The position numbers and the translations under genes are program-made. The notes beneath the pieces were generated by a model that worked only from the letters and a program-made list of their open reading frames with translations, did no database searches and had not been told where the DNA came from. From Streptomyces sp. VRA16 Mangrove soil (GTDB taxonomy: Bacteria; Actinomycetota; Actinomycetes; Streptomycetales; Streptomycetaceae): a stretch of 64,000 nt of DNA. Of the stretch, positions 27,001-34,856 are shown piece by piece (positions within the stretch are counted from its first letter, which is position 1; every line of letters starts with the position of its first letter). The stretch spans positions 1-64,000 of the forward strand of contig NZ_JAFVLN010000014.1 in NCBI RefSeq assembly GCF_017377775.1, read 5' to 3'.

Positions 27001-27192
27001 CCCGCCAAGGAGCCCGCCCCGCAGCCGCCGCAGACGCCGCAGACGCCGACGGAGTTCGCCACCCGCGCCGAGATCGCCGAACTGACGCGCCAGATCAACC
27101 TGTTGGCCGAGACGCAGGCGGCGATGCTCACCCAGCTGTCGGAGGCGGTGGCCCTGCTCGGCGGCGAGCGCGCCGGCCGCGCCGCCCGATGA
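24034..27192 (+). CDS. Type I polyketide synthase module KS-AT-ACP
   Basis: 1052 aa. KS domain (about 1-430): catalytic Cys179 in ATACSSALV, His in EAHGTGT (about 314) and His in KPAIGHLD. AT domain (about 530-830): FLFSGQGG, Ser633 in GHSVGEYAAL, and RAFHT at the specificity position, favouring malonyl-CoA. A linker and ACP follow with Ser935 in GADSLQL. There is no KR, DH or ER, so a beta-keto thioester is the expected product. There is no loading domain, so the starter arrives in trans. ATG at 24034 has GGGAGG 5 nt upstream; a GTG two codons earlier is possible. Its stop overlaps the next start (ATGA). Confidence 0.95.
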   Translation: MRDRRVAVVGMALRFPGADTPDAYWRDIAAGVTHVRRFTDAEFAAAGVPQAAYKDPEFGGASALLHGIDGFDAAFFGMSGREATVTDPQQRLFLECAWHALEDAGYAGTAARVGVYASIGYRLYSLHSYLARNIGTSVPADDWTAVKQVQVGNYPDFTANRAAFRLGLNGPAVNVATACSSALVSVHLACQALYAGDADLMLVGSAALHLPQITGHRHVRGSTISPTGAVRAFDAAADGTVGGNGVAAVLLKPLEKALADGDTVHAVILGSAVTNDGADKSGFAAPGVAGQREAVLGALAAADVPAESVRYLEAHGTGTFKGDPIEFAALTEAFRRHTDRAGFCALGSTKPAIGHLDSAAGLAGLIKAILVLRHGVVPPLVNFTRPNPRLGVEESPFTLPRRATPWPRDADGPRRAGVHSIGMGGTNAHVILEQAPPAPARTPSAPPPPLLPLSARDPKALAATARAVRDTLVRASGTGPEPADLLTTTALGRRHHAHRLVVTAPGTEGLVAGLDAFLAGRPDPSAFRTGVVEGSAAPVFLFSGQGGAVPGMAGALAERFPVVAETLRACAAVHRRVTGDPGKTDFTERLVAGAGPGRWDTAFAQPALFAFQVAQVRLWESFGVRPGAVGGHSVGEYAALCAAGALSLEDGMRLLCRRGRLMQDTGPGAMLAVFAPYERVRALLDEAGPGLELAVLNGPAHHVVAGRPEAVEAARALLADVPCEPLPVDRAFHTALLDPMLDKLREAAADVDLRPVDTEFVSGLDGTVHPPGWRPDPAYLVRQARRPADFHAMLRALAGRDVLVELGPGAPLTGMARRALPDVPCLPTQGRAPGVAGVWQAVAGLHCAGVPVDWAALTAGSGGRRIPLPAYPFQHRPYWTGPAPAPEPPVEDAVTDRPEDLAVLDRVRELTAHHLGFSTDEVAPTQTYVGLGADSLQLIGMLRQLEAEFDVRIAIREILEEAGTPELTARLIAERRERPLPVPEAQVITPAKEPAPQPPQTPQTPTEFATRAEIAELTRQINLLAETQAAMLTQLSEAVALLGGERAGRAAR

Positions 27193-30100
27193 CGACGACC
27201 GCGGCGGACCGCGCCGCACAGCTGTCGCAGGCCCTGACGGACCAACTGGCCCGCACCAGGGCGCTGCTGGAAGGGGAGGACGCGGGCACCGAACCCGCGG
27301 ACCGGCGGACCGCGACGGCCGGGCCTGCCGTGCACGGACCCCGCGTGATCGTCCCCGAGAACTCCGGCATGGCGGGCGACGGGGCCGACGAGCGGCAACG
27401 CGCCCACGCCGCCGACCTGGCCCGCAGGCTCACCGAACGCACCGCGAAGTCGAAGGAGTTGACCCAGCGGCAGCGTTCCGTGCTGGCCGACAGCCGGGCC
27501 GTCGTCGGGTTCCGGCGGGCGACGAAGGAGACGCTGTATCCGCTGGCGGCGCGTTCGGCGCGGGGCGCGGGCCTGGTCGACATCGACGGCAACGCGTACA
27601 CCGACATCACGATGGGCTTCGGCGCGCTGCTCCTCGGGCACGAGCCGGAGTGCGTGACCGAGGCGGTGCGGGCGCATCTCGGCGACGGGCTGCGGTTCGG
27701 GCCGCGCGCGGTCGAGGCGGGCGAGGTCGCCGAGCTGCTCGCCGGTCTGACCGGCATGGAGCGGGTGGCGTTCGCGAACTCGGGCACCGAGGCGAACTCG
27801 GCCGCGATCCGGCTCGCCCGCGCCGCGACCGGCCGCGACCGCGTCGTCATGTTCCGCGGCTCGTACCACGGACACGTCGACTCGGTGCTGGGCCGGCCAG
27901 GGCCCGACGGCGGCCGGGCCGTGCCGGTCTCGCGCGGCATCCCAGCGAGCGCCGTCGCCGATCTGCTGGTCCTGGAGTACGGCAGCCAGGAGGCCCTGGA
28001 CACCATCGACGCGCTCGGCGACACCATCGCCACCGTCGTCGTGGAGCCCGTCCAGTGCCGCAACCCCGGCCTGCGTCCCGTCGCATTCCTGCGCGCGCTG
28101 CGGGAGTTGACGCGCAGGCGCGGCATCGTGCTGCTCTTCGACGAGATGCTGACGGGCCTGCGCCCGCATCCGCGCGGCGCCCAGCACCACTTCGGCGTGG
28201 TCCCGGACCTGGCCACGTACGGCAAGGCGCTCGGCAGCGGATTCCCCGTCGGGGCGATCGCGGGCCGCGCCGACATCCTGGACGGGGTCGACGGCGGCTT
28301 CTGGCGCTACGGCGACGACAGCCGCCCGGAGGCCGAGACCACCTTCTTCGGCGGCACGTACTTGCAGCATCCGCTGTCCATGGCCGCCGCCAAGGCCGTG
28401 CTCACGCATCTGACGGCGGAGGGCCCCGGGCTCCAGGAGCGGCTCAACGCCCGGACGGACGCGCTCGCCACCGACCTCAACGCCTTCTTCCGCGACGAGG
28501 AGTTCCCGCTGGAGCTGGCCCACTTCGGGTCCATGTTCCGGTTCACGCACCGCGCCGACATGGAGCTGCTCTACCAGCATCTGCTGCTGCGCGGCATCTA
28601 CGTGTGGGAGTGGCGCAGCTTCTATCTGTCCACGGCGCACACGGACGACGACGTGGAGCGGATCTCGGAGGCGGTGAAGGACTCCCTGCGGGAGCTGCGC
28701 GCGGACGGCGGTTTCTTCCCGGAGCGGCGCCACAGGCCGAGCAGTGCGCCCGCGCGGCCCGAACAGCCGCGCCCCGCACCGGACTTCGGCATCTACTTCT
28801 TCGGCGACTACCCGGAGGACGAGAGCACGGAAGACGAGAGCACGGAGGGCGAGGGCGCCGAGGGCGCCGCCGACCCGTACGACCGGATCGTGGAGACCGC
28901 ACGTTTCGCCGACGAGCACGGCTTCAGCTCGCTGTGGGTCCCCGAGCGGCACTTCCACTCCTTCGGCGGGCTCTTCCCTAACCCGGCCGTGCTCGCCTCG
29001 GCGCTGGCCCGGGAGACGCAGCGGATCAGGATCAACGCGGGTTCCGTCGTGCTGCCGCTGCACGACCCGGTGCGGATCGCCGAGGAGTGGGCGGTCGTGG
29101 ACCGGCTCTCCGGCGGCCGGGTCGGGCTGGGCTGCGCCACCGGCTGGCACGCGCAGGACTTCGCGCTGCACCCGGAGCGGTTCGCCCGGCGCAAGGACAT
29201 CGCCTTCGAACATCTCGACGCGGTACGGGAGTTGTGGCGCGGGGGCAGCGTGCGCCGCGAGTCGGGCGACGGCCGCCCGATCGACGTGACGACGCATCCG
29301 CGGCCCGTGCAGGAGGCGCCGCCGATGTTCCTGGCGACGTCGGGGCGGAAGGAGTCGTACGAGGAGGCGGCCCGCCGCGACCTCGGTGTCGTCACCAACC
29401 TGATGAACCAGACCGTCGCCGAACTGGCCGCGAACATCGCCCACTACCGGGCCGCCCGCGCCCGGCACGGCCTGGACCCGGACGCGGGCCGCGTCACCGT
29501 CCTGCTGCACACGTATCTCACCGACGACCACGCCACCGCGCGGGCGCAGGCCCGCGAGCCGATGACCCGGTATCTGCGCTCCTCGCTGCAGATGCGGTCC
29601 GCGGCCGGCGCCGTCGCGACGGGCGAGCGGGACGTGGCGGAGGCGAGCGAGGCGGACCTGGAGTACCTGTTCCTGCGGGCCTACGACCGGTACTGCGACG
29701 AGCGGGCGCTGATCGGTACGCCCGAGACGTGCGCCCCGGTCGTGGCGGCGCTGCGCGCGGCGGGCGTCGACGAGATCGCCGCGCTGGTCGACTTCGGGAT
29801 GCCCGCGGAGCTGATGCGCTCCGGCCTCGACCACCTGGCCGCGCTGCGGGAGGCGACGGCCGCCGCGGACGTGACCGCGCCCGCGACCGCCGCCCAGCGC
29901 CGGCTCTGGCTCGCCGCTCAGCTGGTCGGCGACCCGGCCGCGTACAACGAGGTGCAGGCCGTGCGGCTGCGCGGCCCCCTCGACGTACCGGCCCTGACCG
30001 CCGCCGTCGACGCCCTCGTGGCCCGGCACCCGGGCCTGCGCACGGTGTTCCGCGCGGGCGGCGCCGACGGACTGCTCCAGCAGGTCGTACGGGCCGGGCT

Positions 30101-32798
30101 GCGTGCCCCCGTGGAGGTGACGGACGCACGGGACCTCCAGGACCCGGAGGCGGCGATCGCGGCCGCCCTGCGCGAGGCCAGCACCCGCCCCTTCGACCTC
30201 GCCGAGGGCCCGCTGTTCGCGCCGCGCCTGCTCGTGCTGGCCGACGACGACCACGTGCTCCTGCTCGGCCTGCACCATCTGATCACCGACGGGCACTCGG
30301 CACGGCTGCTCGCCGACGACCTCCAGGAGCTGTACACGGCGCGGGTGGAGGGGCGCGCGCCGCGTTTCGCCGACCCGGCGGGCACGACCGTCGGAGCCCG
30401 TGAACTCCCGGCCCAGGTAACCGACTTGGAGTGGTGGCTGAAGCGGCTCGATCCGCTGCCGCCGCTGCTCGCCCCGCCCACCGACCGGCCGCGCGGCCGC
30501 CGGGTCTCCGGGCACGGCGCGGCGGCCGAGGTCGCCCTCGACGCGGCGCGCACGGCCGGGGTGCAGGAGTGGAGCGGGCGGCAGGGCGTCACCCTGTTCG
30601 CGACACTGCTCACCGCCTGGCAGCTGGTGCTGCGCGAGCGCACGGGCCTGGACGAGTTCGTGATGGGTTCGACGTTCGGGCGGCGCGCGCCCGGGGCCGC
30701 GCACACGGTCGGCTTCCACGCGGCGGTGCTGCCGCTGCGCGCGGAGCTGACCGACGCGATGACGGTGACCGAGGCCGTACGGGCCACGCGAGACGCCCTG
30801 TTCGATGCCGAGCGGCATCAACAGGTCGATCTGGACGCGCTGTTGACGCGGCTGCATCCCGATCCGGGGCATCCGCGTCCGCTGGTCACCGTCTCCGCCG
30901 ACCTGGACACCGCGCCGCTCACCCGGATCGCGCTGCCGGGCCTGACCGCGGGTGATGTCGCGGGCGGCACCACGTCCTCGCCCCTCGAACTCGCCCTCAT
31001 GGCCGTGCGCACCGCGTCCGGCCTGCGACTGCGCGTCCGCTACGACGCCGACCTCTTCGACGGGGCGACGGTGCGCGGCTACCTCGCCGATCTCGAACGG
31101 GTGCTGTGCGCCATGGTCGAGGACGGCGTGCGGACCGTTCGGGAGACCCGGCCCGCACCGGCCGCCGCCCACGGGGGCGCGCCCGAGGCGCTGCGGGCCG
31201 TCTGGCAGTCGGTGCTGGGGGTCGACGAGCTGCCCGACGACGCCAACTTCTTCGATCTGGGCGGCAATTCGATCACGGCGATCCGGCTCGTGAACCGGGT
31301 GCGGGAGGAGCTGCGCGCCGAGATCGCGCTCGCGGACTTCTTCGCCGACGCGACGCTGTCGGCGATGGCCCGCCAACTCGCCCCTCAGGAAACGGAGTCG
31401 GAGCCCGACACCGCGTCGGGGCCGGGCGAGGAGGTCGTGGACCGCGCGCCCGTCAGCCCGCAGCAGGACCGGATGATCGCCGCCCACCACGCCTTCCCGC
31501 AGGCCCAGGTGTGGAACGTGCCGACGCGCGTACGGCTCAGGGGCGCGCTCGACACGGACGCCCTGCGCACCGCCCTCGCCGGTCTGATCGAACGTCACCA
31601 CGCGCTGCGCACTCGGTTCGTGCGGGACGCCGAAGGGGCCTGGCGGCAGGAGGTGCTGCCCGCGCCGCCCCCGGCCCTGCGGATCGACGACCTGTCGCGG
31701 CTCGGCCCGGAGAAGGCGGGCGAGCGGGCGGAGGCGATCTGCCGGCGGATGGCCGCCCAGCCGTTCGACCTGGCCGAGCCGACGGTGCCGCGCTCACGCC
31801 TGATCAAGGTGGCGGACGACAGCTGGGTGCTGATGTTCGTGCTGCACCACGCCAGCGCCGACGGCTGGTCCCACTCGGTGCTCATGTCGGAGCTCGCCGA
31901 GCTGTACACGGCCGCGGCGGCGGGCCGGGCACCGCGGCTCGCGCCACCGTCCGCGCAGGCACCCGACTACGCGCGCGAGCAGATATCCGCGCACGACCCG
32001 GCCGACGAGGAGCGGCGCGCCGCGTTCTGCGCCGCCTACCTGGACGGCGTGCCGTGCCGCCTGGACACGCCCACGGACCGGCCGCGCCCCGAGACGCTCA
32101 GCGGCGACGGCGGCACCGTGCGCGGCACCGTGAGCGCCGAAGTCCGCGCCCGCATGGAGGAGTTGGCGGCGTCGGTGCACCAGACGCCGTTCGCGGTCGC
32201 CGCCGCCGCGCTGGGCGTGCACCTGGCGCGGATCTCGGGCGAGCGGGACGTGCTGCTCGCCGTCCCGTACGCCAACCGCGAGGGCACGGCCGCCGAAGCA
32301 CTGGTGGCGATGGTGTCGACGTCGGTGATGGTGCGGGTCAGGGTCGAGCCGGGCGAGTCGTTCGCCGAGCTCGTCGCCCGGATCGGCGCCGAGGCGCTCG
32401 CCGTGATGGCGAACGTGCTGCCGACCTCCCGCATCATGCAGGCGATGCGGGACGCGGGCGCCACCGAGGTGCCCGACCGGGTGCCGAACGTGCTCGCCTT
32501 CCAGAACTACCCGGACACCGACATCGAGCTTCCCGGGCTCGACGTCGAGGTCGAGGACCTGGCGCCGCCCGTCGCCCGCGCCGAGCTGGTCTTCGGGCTC
32601 TCGCCGCGCCGCGACCCGGCGCTCGGCCTGCGCACCTTCCTGGAGTACTCGGCCGACCTGTGGAACGACACCACGGCCGGGGAACTCCTGTCCTCCTACG
32701 TCGCGTTGCTCGGGGAGCTGTGCGCGCACCCCGGGCGTCCCGTCGCGGCGACGCTCGAACACCCTCACCCCTTGCCCCAGGAGGCGGACACCGTATGA
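27189..32798 (+). CDS. Hybrid aminotransferase-monooxygenase-NRPS (AMT-LLM-C-PCP-C)
   Basis: 1869 aa. Class III aminotransferase (about 95-500): PLP Lys346 in YGKALGSG, with NSGTEANSAAIRLAR. Luciferase-like flavin monooxygenase (about 531-890), start DFGIYFFGDYP, with ERHFHSFGG and GRVGLGCATGWH. C domain (about 900-1310), HHLITDG at 1029. PCP, LGGNS with Ser1361. Second C domain (about 1415-1860), HHASADG at 1553. No A or TE domain. This order after a KS-AT-ACP module converts a beta-keto to a beta-amino thioester and then oxidises it, as in microginin and puwainaphycin assembly lines. The terminal C domain may release the chain or condense with the A-PCP partner. Confidence 0.93.
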   Translation: MTTTAADRAAQLSQALTDQLARTRALLEGEDAGTEPADRRTATAGPAVHGPRVIVPENSGMAGDGADERQRAHAADLARRLTERTAKSKELTQRQRSVLADSRAVVGFRRATKETLYPLAARSARGAGLVDIDGNAYTDITMGFGALLLGHEPECVTEAVRAHLGDGLRFGPRAVEAGEVAELLAGLTGMERVAFANSGTEANSAAIRLARAATGRDRVVMFRGSYHGHVDSVLGRPGPDGGRAVPVSRGIPASAVADLLVLEYGSQEALDTIDALGDTIATVVVEPVQCRNPGLRPVAFLRALRELTRRRGIVLLFDEMLTGLRPHPRGAQHHFGVVPDLATYGKALGSGFPVGAIAGRADILDGVDGGFWRYGDDSRPEAETTFFGGTYLQHPLSMAAAKAVLTHLTAEGPGLQERLNARTDALATDLNAFFRDEEFPLELAHFGSMFRFTHRADMELLYQHLLLRGIYVWEWRSFYLSTAHTDDDVERISEAVKDSLRELRADGGFFPERRHRPSSAPARPEQPRPAPDFGIYFFGDYPEDESTEDESTEGEGAEGAADPYDRIVETARFADEHGFSSLWVPERHFHSFGGLFPNPAVLASALARETQRIRINAGSVVLPLHDPVRIAEEWAVVDRLSGGRVGLGCATGWHAQDFALHPERFARRKDIAFEHLDAVRELWRGGSVRRESGDGRPIDVTTHPRPVQEAPPMFLATSGRKESYEEAARRDLGVVTNLMNQTVAELAANIAHYRAARARHGLDPDAGRVTVLLHTYLTDDHATARAQAREPMTRYLRSSLQMRSAAGAVATGERDVAEASEADLEYLFLRAYDRYCDERALIGTPETCAPVVAALRAAGVDEIAALVDFGMPAELMRSGLDHLAALREATAAADVTAPATAAQRRLWLAAQLVGDPAAYNEVQAVRLRGPLDVPALTAAVDALVARHPGLRTVFRAGGADGLLQQVVRAGLRAPVEVTDARDLQDPEAAIAAALREASTRPFDLAEGPLFAPRLLVLADDDHVLLLGLHHLITDGHSARLLADDLQELYTARVEGRAPRFADPAGTTVGARELPAQVTDLEWWLKRLDPLPPLLAPPTDRPRGRRVSGHGAAAEVALDAARTAGVQEWSGRQGVTLFATLLTAWQLVLRERTGLDEFVMGSTFGRRAPGAAHTVGFHAAVLPLRAELTDAMTVTEAVRATRDALFDAERHQQVDLDALLTRLHPDPGHPRPLVTVSADLDTAPLTRIALPGLTAGDVAGGTTSSPLELALMAVRTASGLRLRVRYDADLFDGATVRGYLADLERVLCAMVEDGVRTVRETRPAPAAAHGGAPEALRAVWQSVLGVDELPDDANFFDLGGNSITAIRLVNRVREELRAEIALADFFADATLSAMARQLAPQETESEPDTASGPGEEVVDRAPVSPQQDRMIAAHHAFPQAQVWNVPTRVRLRGALDTDALRTALAGLIERHHALRTRFVRDAEGAWRQEVLPAPPPALRIDDLSRLGPEKAGERAEAICRRMAAQPFDLAEPTVPRSRLIKVADDSWVLMFVLHHASADGWSHSVLMSELAELYTAAAAGRAPRLAPPSAQAPDYAREQISAHDPADEERRAAFCAAYLDGVPCRLDTPTDRPRPETLSGDGGTVRGTVSAEVRARMEELAASVHQTPFAVAAAALGVHLARISGERDVLLAVPYANREGTAAEALVAMVSTSVMVRVRVEPGESFAELVARIGAEALAVMANVLPTSRIMQAMRDAGATEVPDRVPNVLAFQNYPDTDIELPGLDVEVEDLAPPVARAELVFGLSPRRDPALGLRTFLEYSADLWNDTTAGELLSSYVALLGELCAHPGRPVAATLEHPHPLPQEADTV
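28818..28847 (+). repeat. 15-bp in-frame tandem duplication inside the monooxygenase domain
   Basis: GACGAGAGCACGGAA (28818-28832) is followed directly by GACGAGAGCACGGAG (28833-28847), giving a doubled DESTE peptide in an acidic loop near the start of the luciferase-like domain. It looks like recent slippage. Confidence 0.8.
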
Positions 32799-34081
32799 CC
32801 CTGCCCACTCAGGCCGAACACGTCGAGGACCTGCTCGCCTTCCTGCGGGAGAGCCCGTCGCCGTACCACGCGGTGGCGTCGGCGGTGCGGCGCCTGGAGA
32901 AGGCCGGCTTCACCGAGCTGACCGGCACCGAGGAGTGGACGGGCCACAGCGGCGGCCGCTACCTCACCAAGGGCGGCGCCCTGCTCGCCTGGTACGTGCC
33001 CGAGGGGACGCCCGCGCACGCCCCGTTCCGCATCATGGGCGCGCACACCGACTCCCCCAACCTGCGGGTGAAGCCGACCCCGGACACCGGCAGGGCGGGC
33101 TGGCGGCAGGTCGCCGTGGAGATCTACGGCGGCGTCCCGCTCAACACCTGGCTCGACCGGGACCTCGGCATCTCGGGTCGTCTCACGCTGCGCGACGGCA
33201 CCCGGACGCTCGTGCACATCGACGAACCGCTGCTGCGAGTACCGCAGTTGGCGATCCACCTGGACCGGACGGTGAACGAAGGGCTCAACCTGGACCGGCA
33301 GCGGCAGACGCAGCCGATCTGGTCGCTCGGCGACACGCAGCGCGGCGCGCTGCTCGGCCGGGTCGCGCACGAGGCCGGGCTCGACGCGGCCGACGTGCTC
33401 GGCTGGGACCTGATGCTGCACGACGTGCAGCCGCCCGGACTCCTGGGCGCGCACCGGGAGTTCGTGGTGTCGTCGCGCCTGGACAACCTGGTGTCGGTGC
33501 ACGCGGGTGTCACCGCGCTGCTCGCCGCCGCCACGACGGCGGCCCCCGACCGGGTGCCGGTGCTCGCCGCGTTCGACCACGAGGAGATCGGCAGCGGTTC
33601 CGAGACCGGCGCCCAGGGACCGCTCCTGGAGCGGGTGCTGCACCGTTCGGTGGCGGCGCGCGGCGGCAGCGGCGAGGACTGGGAGCGGGCGCTCGCGGGC
33701 GGCCTGTGCGTCTCCGCCGACATGTCCCACGCGGTCCACCCGAACTTCACTGACCGGCACGACCCCGACAACCACCCGCTGCCGAACGACGGCCCGGTGG
33801 TGAAGGTGAACGTGAACCAGCGGTACGCCACCGAGGGCACCGGCTACGCCGCGTGGGCCGCCGCCTGCGAGCGCGCGGACGTGCCGTGGCAGCGGTTCGT
33901 GTCGAACAACGCGATGCCGTGCGGCACGTCGATCGGCCCGATCACGGCGGCCAGGCTCGGCGTGACGACGGTCGACGTGGGCGTGCCCGGCCTGTCGATG
34001 CACTCCGCGCGCGAGCTGGTCGGCGCCGACGACCCGGGCCATCTGACGCGTGCGCTCGCCGAGTTCGTGTCGGCCGGGTGA
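32795..34081 (+). CDS. M18 family zinc aminopeptidase
   Basis: 428-aa dodecameric-type metallo-aminopeptidase of the aspartyl aminopeptidase family. Metal and catalytic residues appear in GAHTDSPN (His84), SSRLDNL, FDHEEIGS, SADMSHA and LSMHSARE. Length is normal and every ligand is present, so it should be active. ATG overlaps the NRPS stop (ATGA) and AGGAGG is 10 nt upstream. A peptidase is not needed to build a polyketide-peptide. Alpha-hydroxy-beta-amino peptides inhibit zinc aminopeptidases, so a resistant target copy, or removal of a leader residue, are the main possibilities. Confidence 0.93.
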   Translation: MTLPTQAEHVEDLLAFLRESPSPYHAVASAVRRLEKAGFTELTGTEEWTGHSGGRYLTKGGALLAWYVPEGTPAHAPFRIMGAHTDSPNLRVKPTPDTGRAGWRQVAVEIYGGVPLNTWLDRDLGISGRLTLRDGTRTLVHIDEPLLRVPQLAIHLDRTVNEGLNLDRQRQTQPIWSLGDTQRGALLGRVAHEAGLDAADVLGWDLMLHDVQPPGLLGAHREFVVSSRLDNLVSVHAGVTALLAAATTAAPDRVPVLAAFDHEEIGSGSETGAQGPLLERVLHRSVAARGGSGEDWERALAGGLCVSADMSHAVHPNFTDRHDPDNHPLPNDGPVVKVNVNQRYATEGTGYAAWAAACERADVPWQRFVSNNAMPCGTSIGPITAARLGVTTVDVGVPGLSMHSARELVGADDPGHLTRALAEFVSAG

Positions 34082-34088
34082 GGCGGCG

Positions 34089-34856
34089 ATGCCGGTGAGG
34101 ACGTACGCGCTCAAGGGCGCGGACCCGCGGGAGGCGGCGTGGCGGGTGCTGCTCGTGCCGCACGCGGGCGCGGGCGCGGCGGCCGGGGCGGCGTTCGCGT
34201 CGCACGCCCCGGCCGACTGGGCGGTGGCGACGGCGCGCCTTCCGGGGCGCGAGTCGCGGGTGCGGGAACCCGTGGGCGGGCTGCCGGGGTTGACGGCGGA
34301 CGTCGTCGCGACGGCCCGCGCGCTGCCGGGCACGGCGCCGCTGCTCGTGGTCGGTGTCTGCTCGGGCGCGGTGCTCGCCCTGGAGGCCGTACGGGCGTTG
34401 CAGCGCGACGGCGACGTGCCGGTGGCCGGGTTCGTGGCGGTGTCGCAGTGGGCGGTCACCGAGCGGCCGGACCCGGGTCGCCGGCTGCTGCGCGACACGG
34501 ACGACCGGGCTCACGTCCTGGACATCCTGCGGGAGTTCGGCGGGGTGCCCGAGGCGCTGGCGGCGAACGAGGAGATGCTCGCGCTGCTGCTGCCGTCGAT
34601 CGTGGCGGACATGCGGGCGGTCGAGGAGTACAGCTCGTCGCCCGACCCGCGCCTGGAGTGCCCGCTCCTGACGGTGTTCGGCGACGAGGACCCGCTGTGC
34701 CCGCAGGAGCGCACCGAGGACTGGGAGCTGTTCGCCACCCGCACCCGGACGGTGTGGCTGCCCGGCGGGCACATGCTGCTCACCGACGAGCCGGCGCTCC
34801 TCGCGGACGCCGTCGCGGGGAGCCTGGACCACTTCACGGAAGGCGTGCCCGCGTGA
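34089..34856 (+). CDS. Type II thioesterase with Cys in the nucleophile position
   Basis: 255-aa stand-alone alpha/beta-hydrolase thioesterase that edits stalled carrier proteins or releases product. PHAGAG starts the fold, the acid lies in FGDEDPLC and the His in LPGGHMLLTDEP. The nucleophile elbow reads VGVCSGAVLA where the family has GHSMGA, so Cys91 replaces Ser. ATG seven bases after the peptidase stop, with a weak GAGGCGG ribosome site; its stop overlaps the next start (TGATG). Cys nucleophiles are known in a few NRPS thioesterases, for example the obafluorin synthetase. Confidence 0.9.
   Translation: MPVRTYALKGADPREAAWRVLLVPHAGAGAAAGAAFASHAPADWAVATARLPGRESRVREPVGGLPGLTADVVATARALPGTAPLLVVGVCSGAVLALEAVRALQRDGDVPVAGFVAVSQWAVTERPDPGRRLLRDTDDRAHVLDILREFGGVPEALAANEEMLALLLPSIVADMRAVEEYSSSPDPRLECPLLTVFGDEDPLCPQERTEDWELFATRTRTVWLPGGHMLLTDEPALLADAVAGSLDHFTEGVPA

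Noticed and set aside
26814..31601. A 1595-codon open frame antisense to the PKS/NRPS genes
   Set aside because: High-GC third-position bias produces long antisense frames. The product is Arg/Gly/His-rich with no domain, while the plus strand has every catalytic motif. The same applies to long frames opposite kdpB, kdpA and the oxidoreductase.
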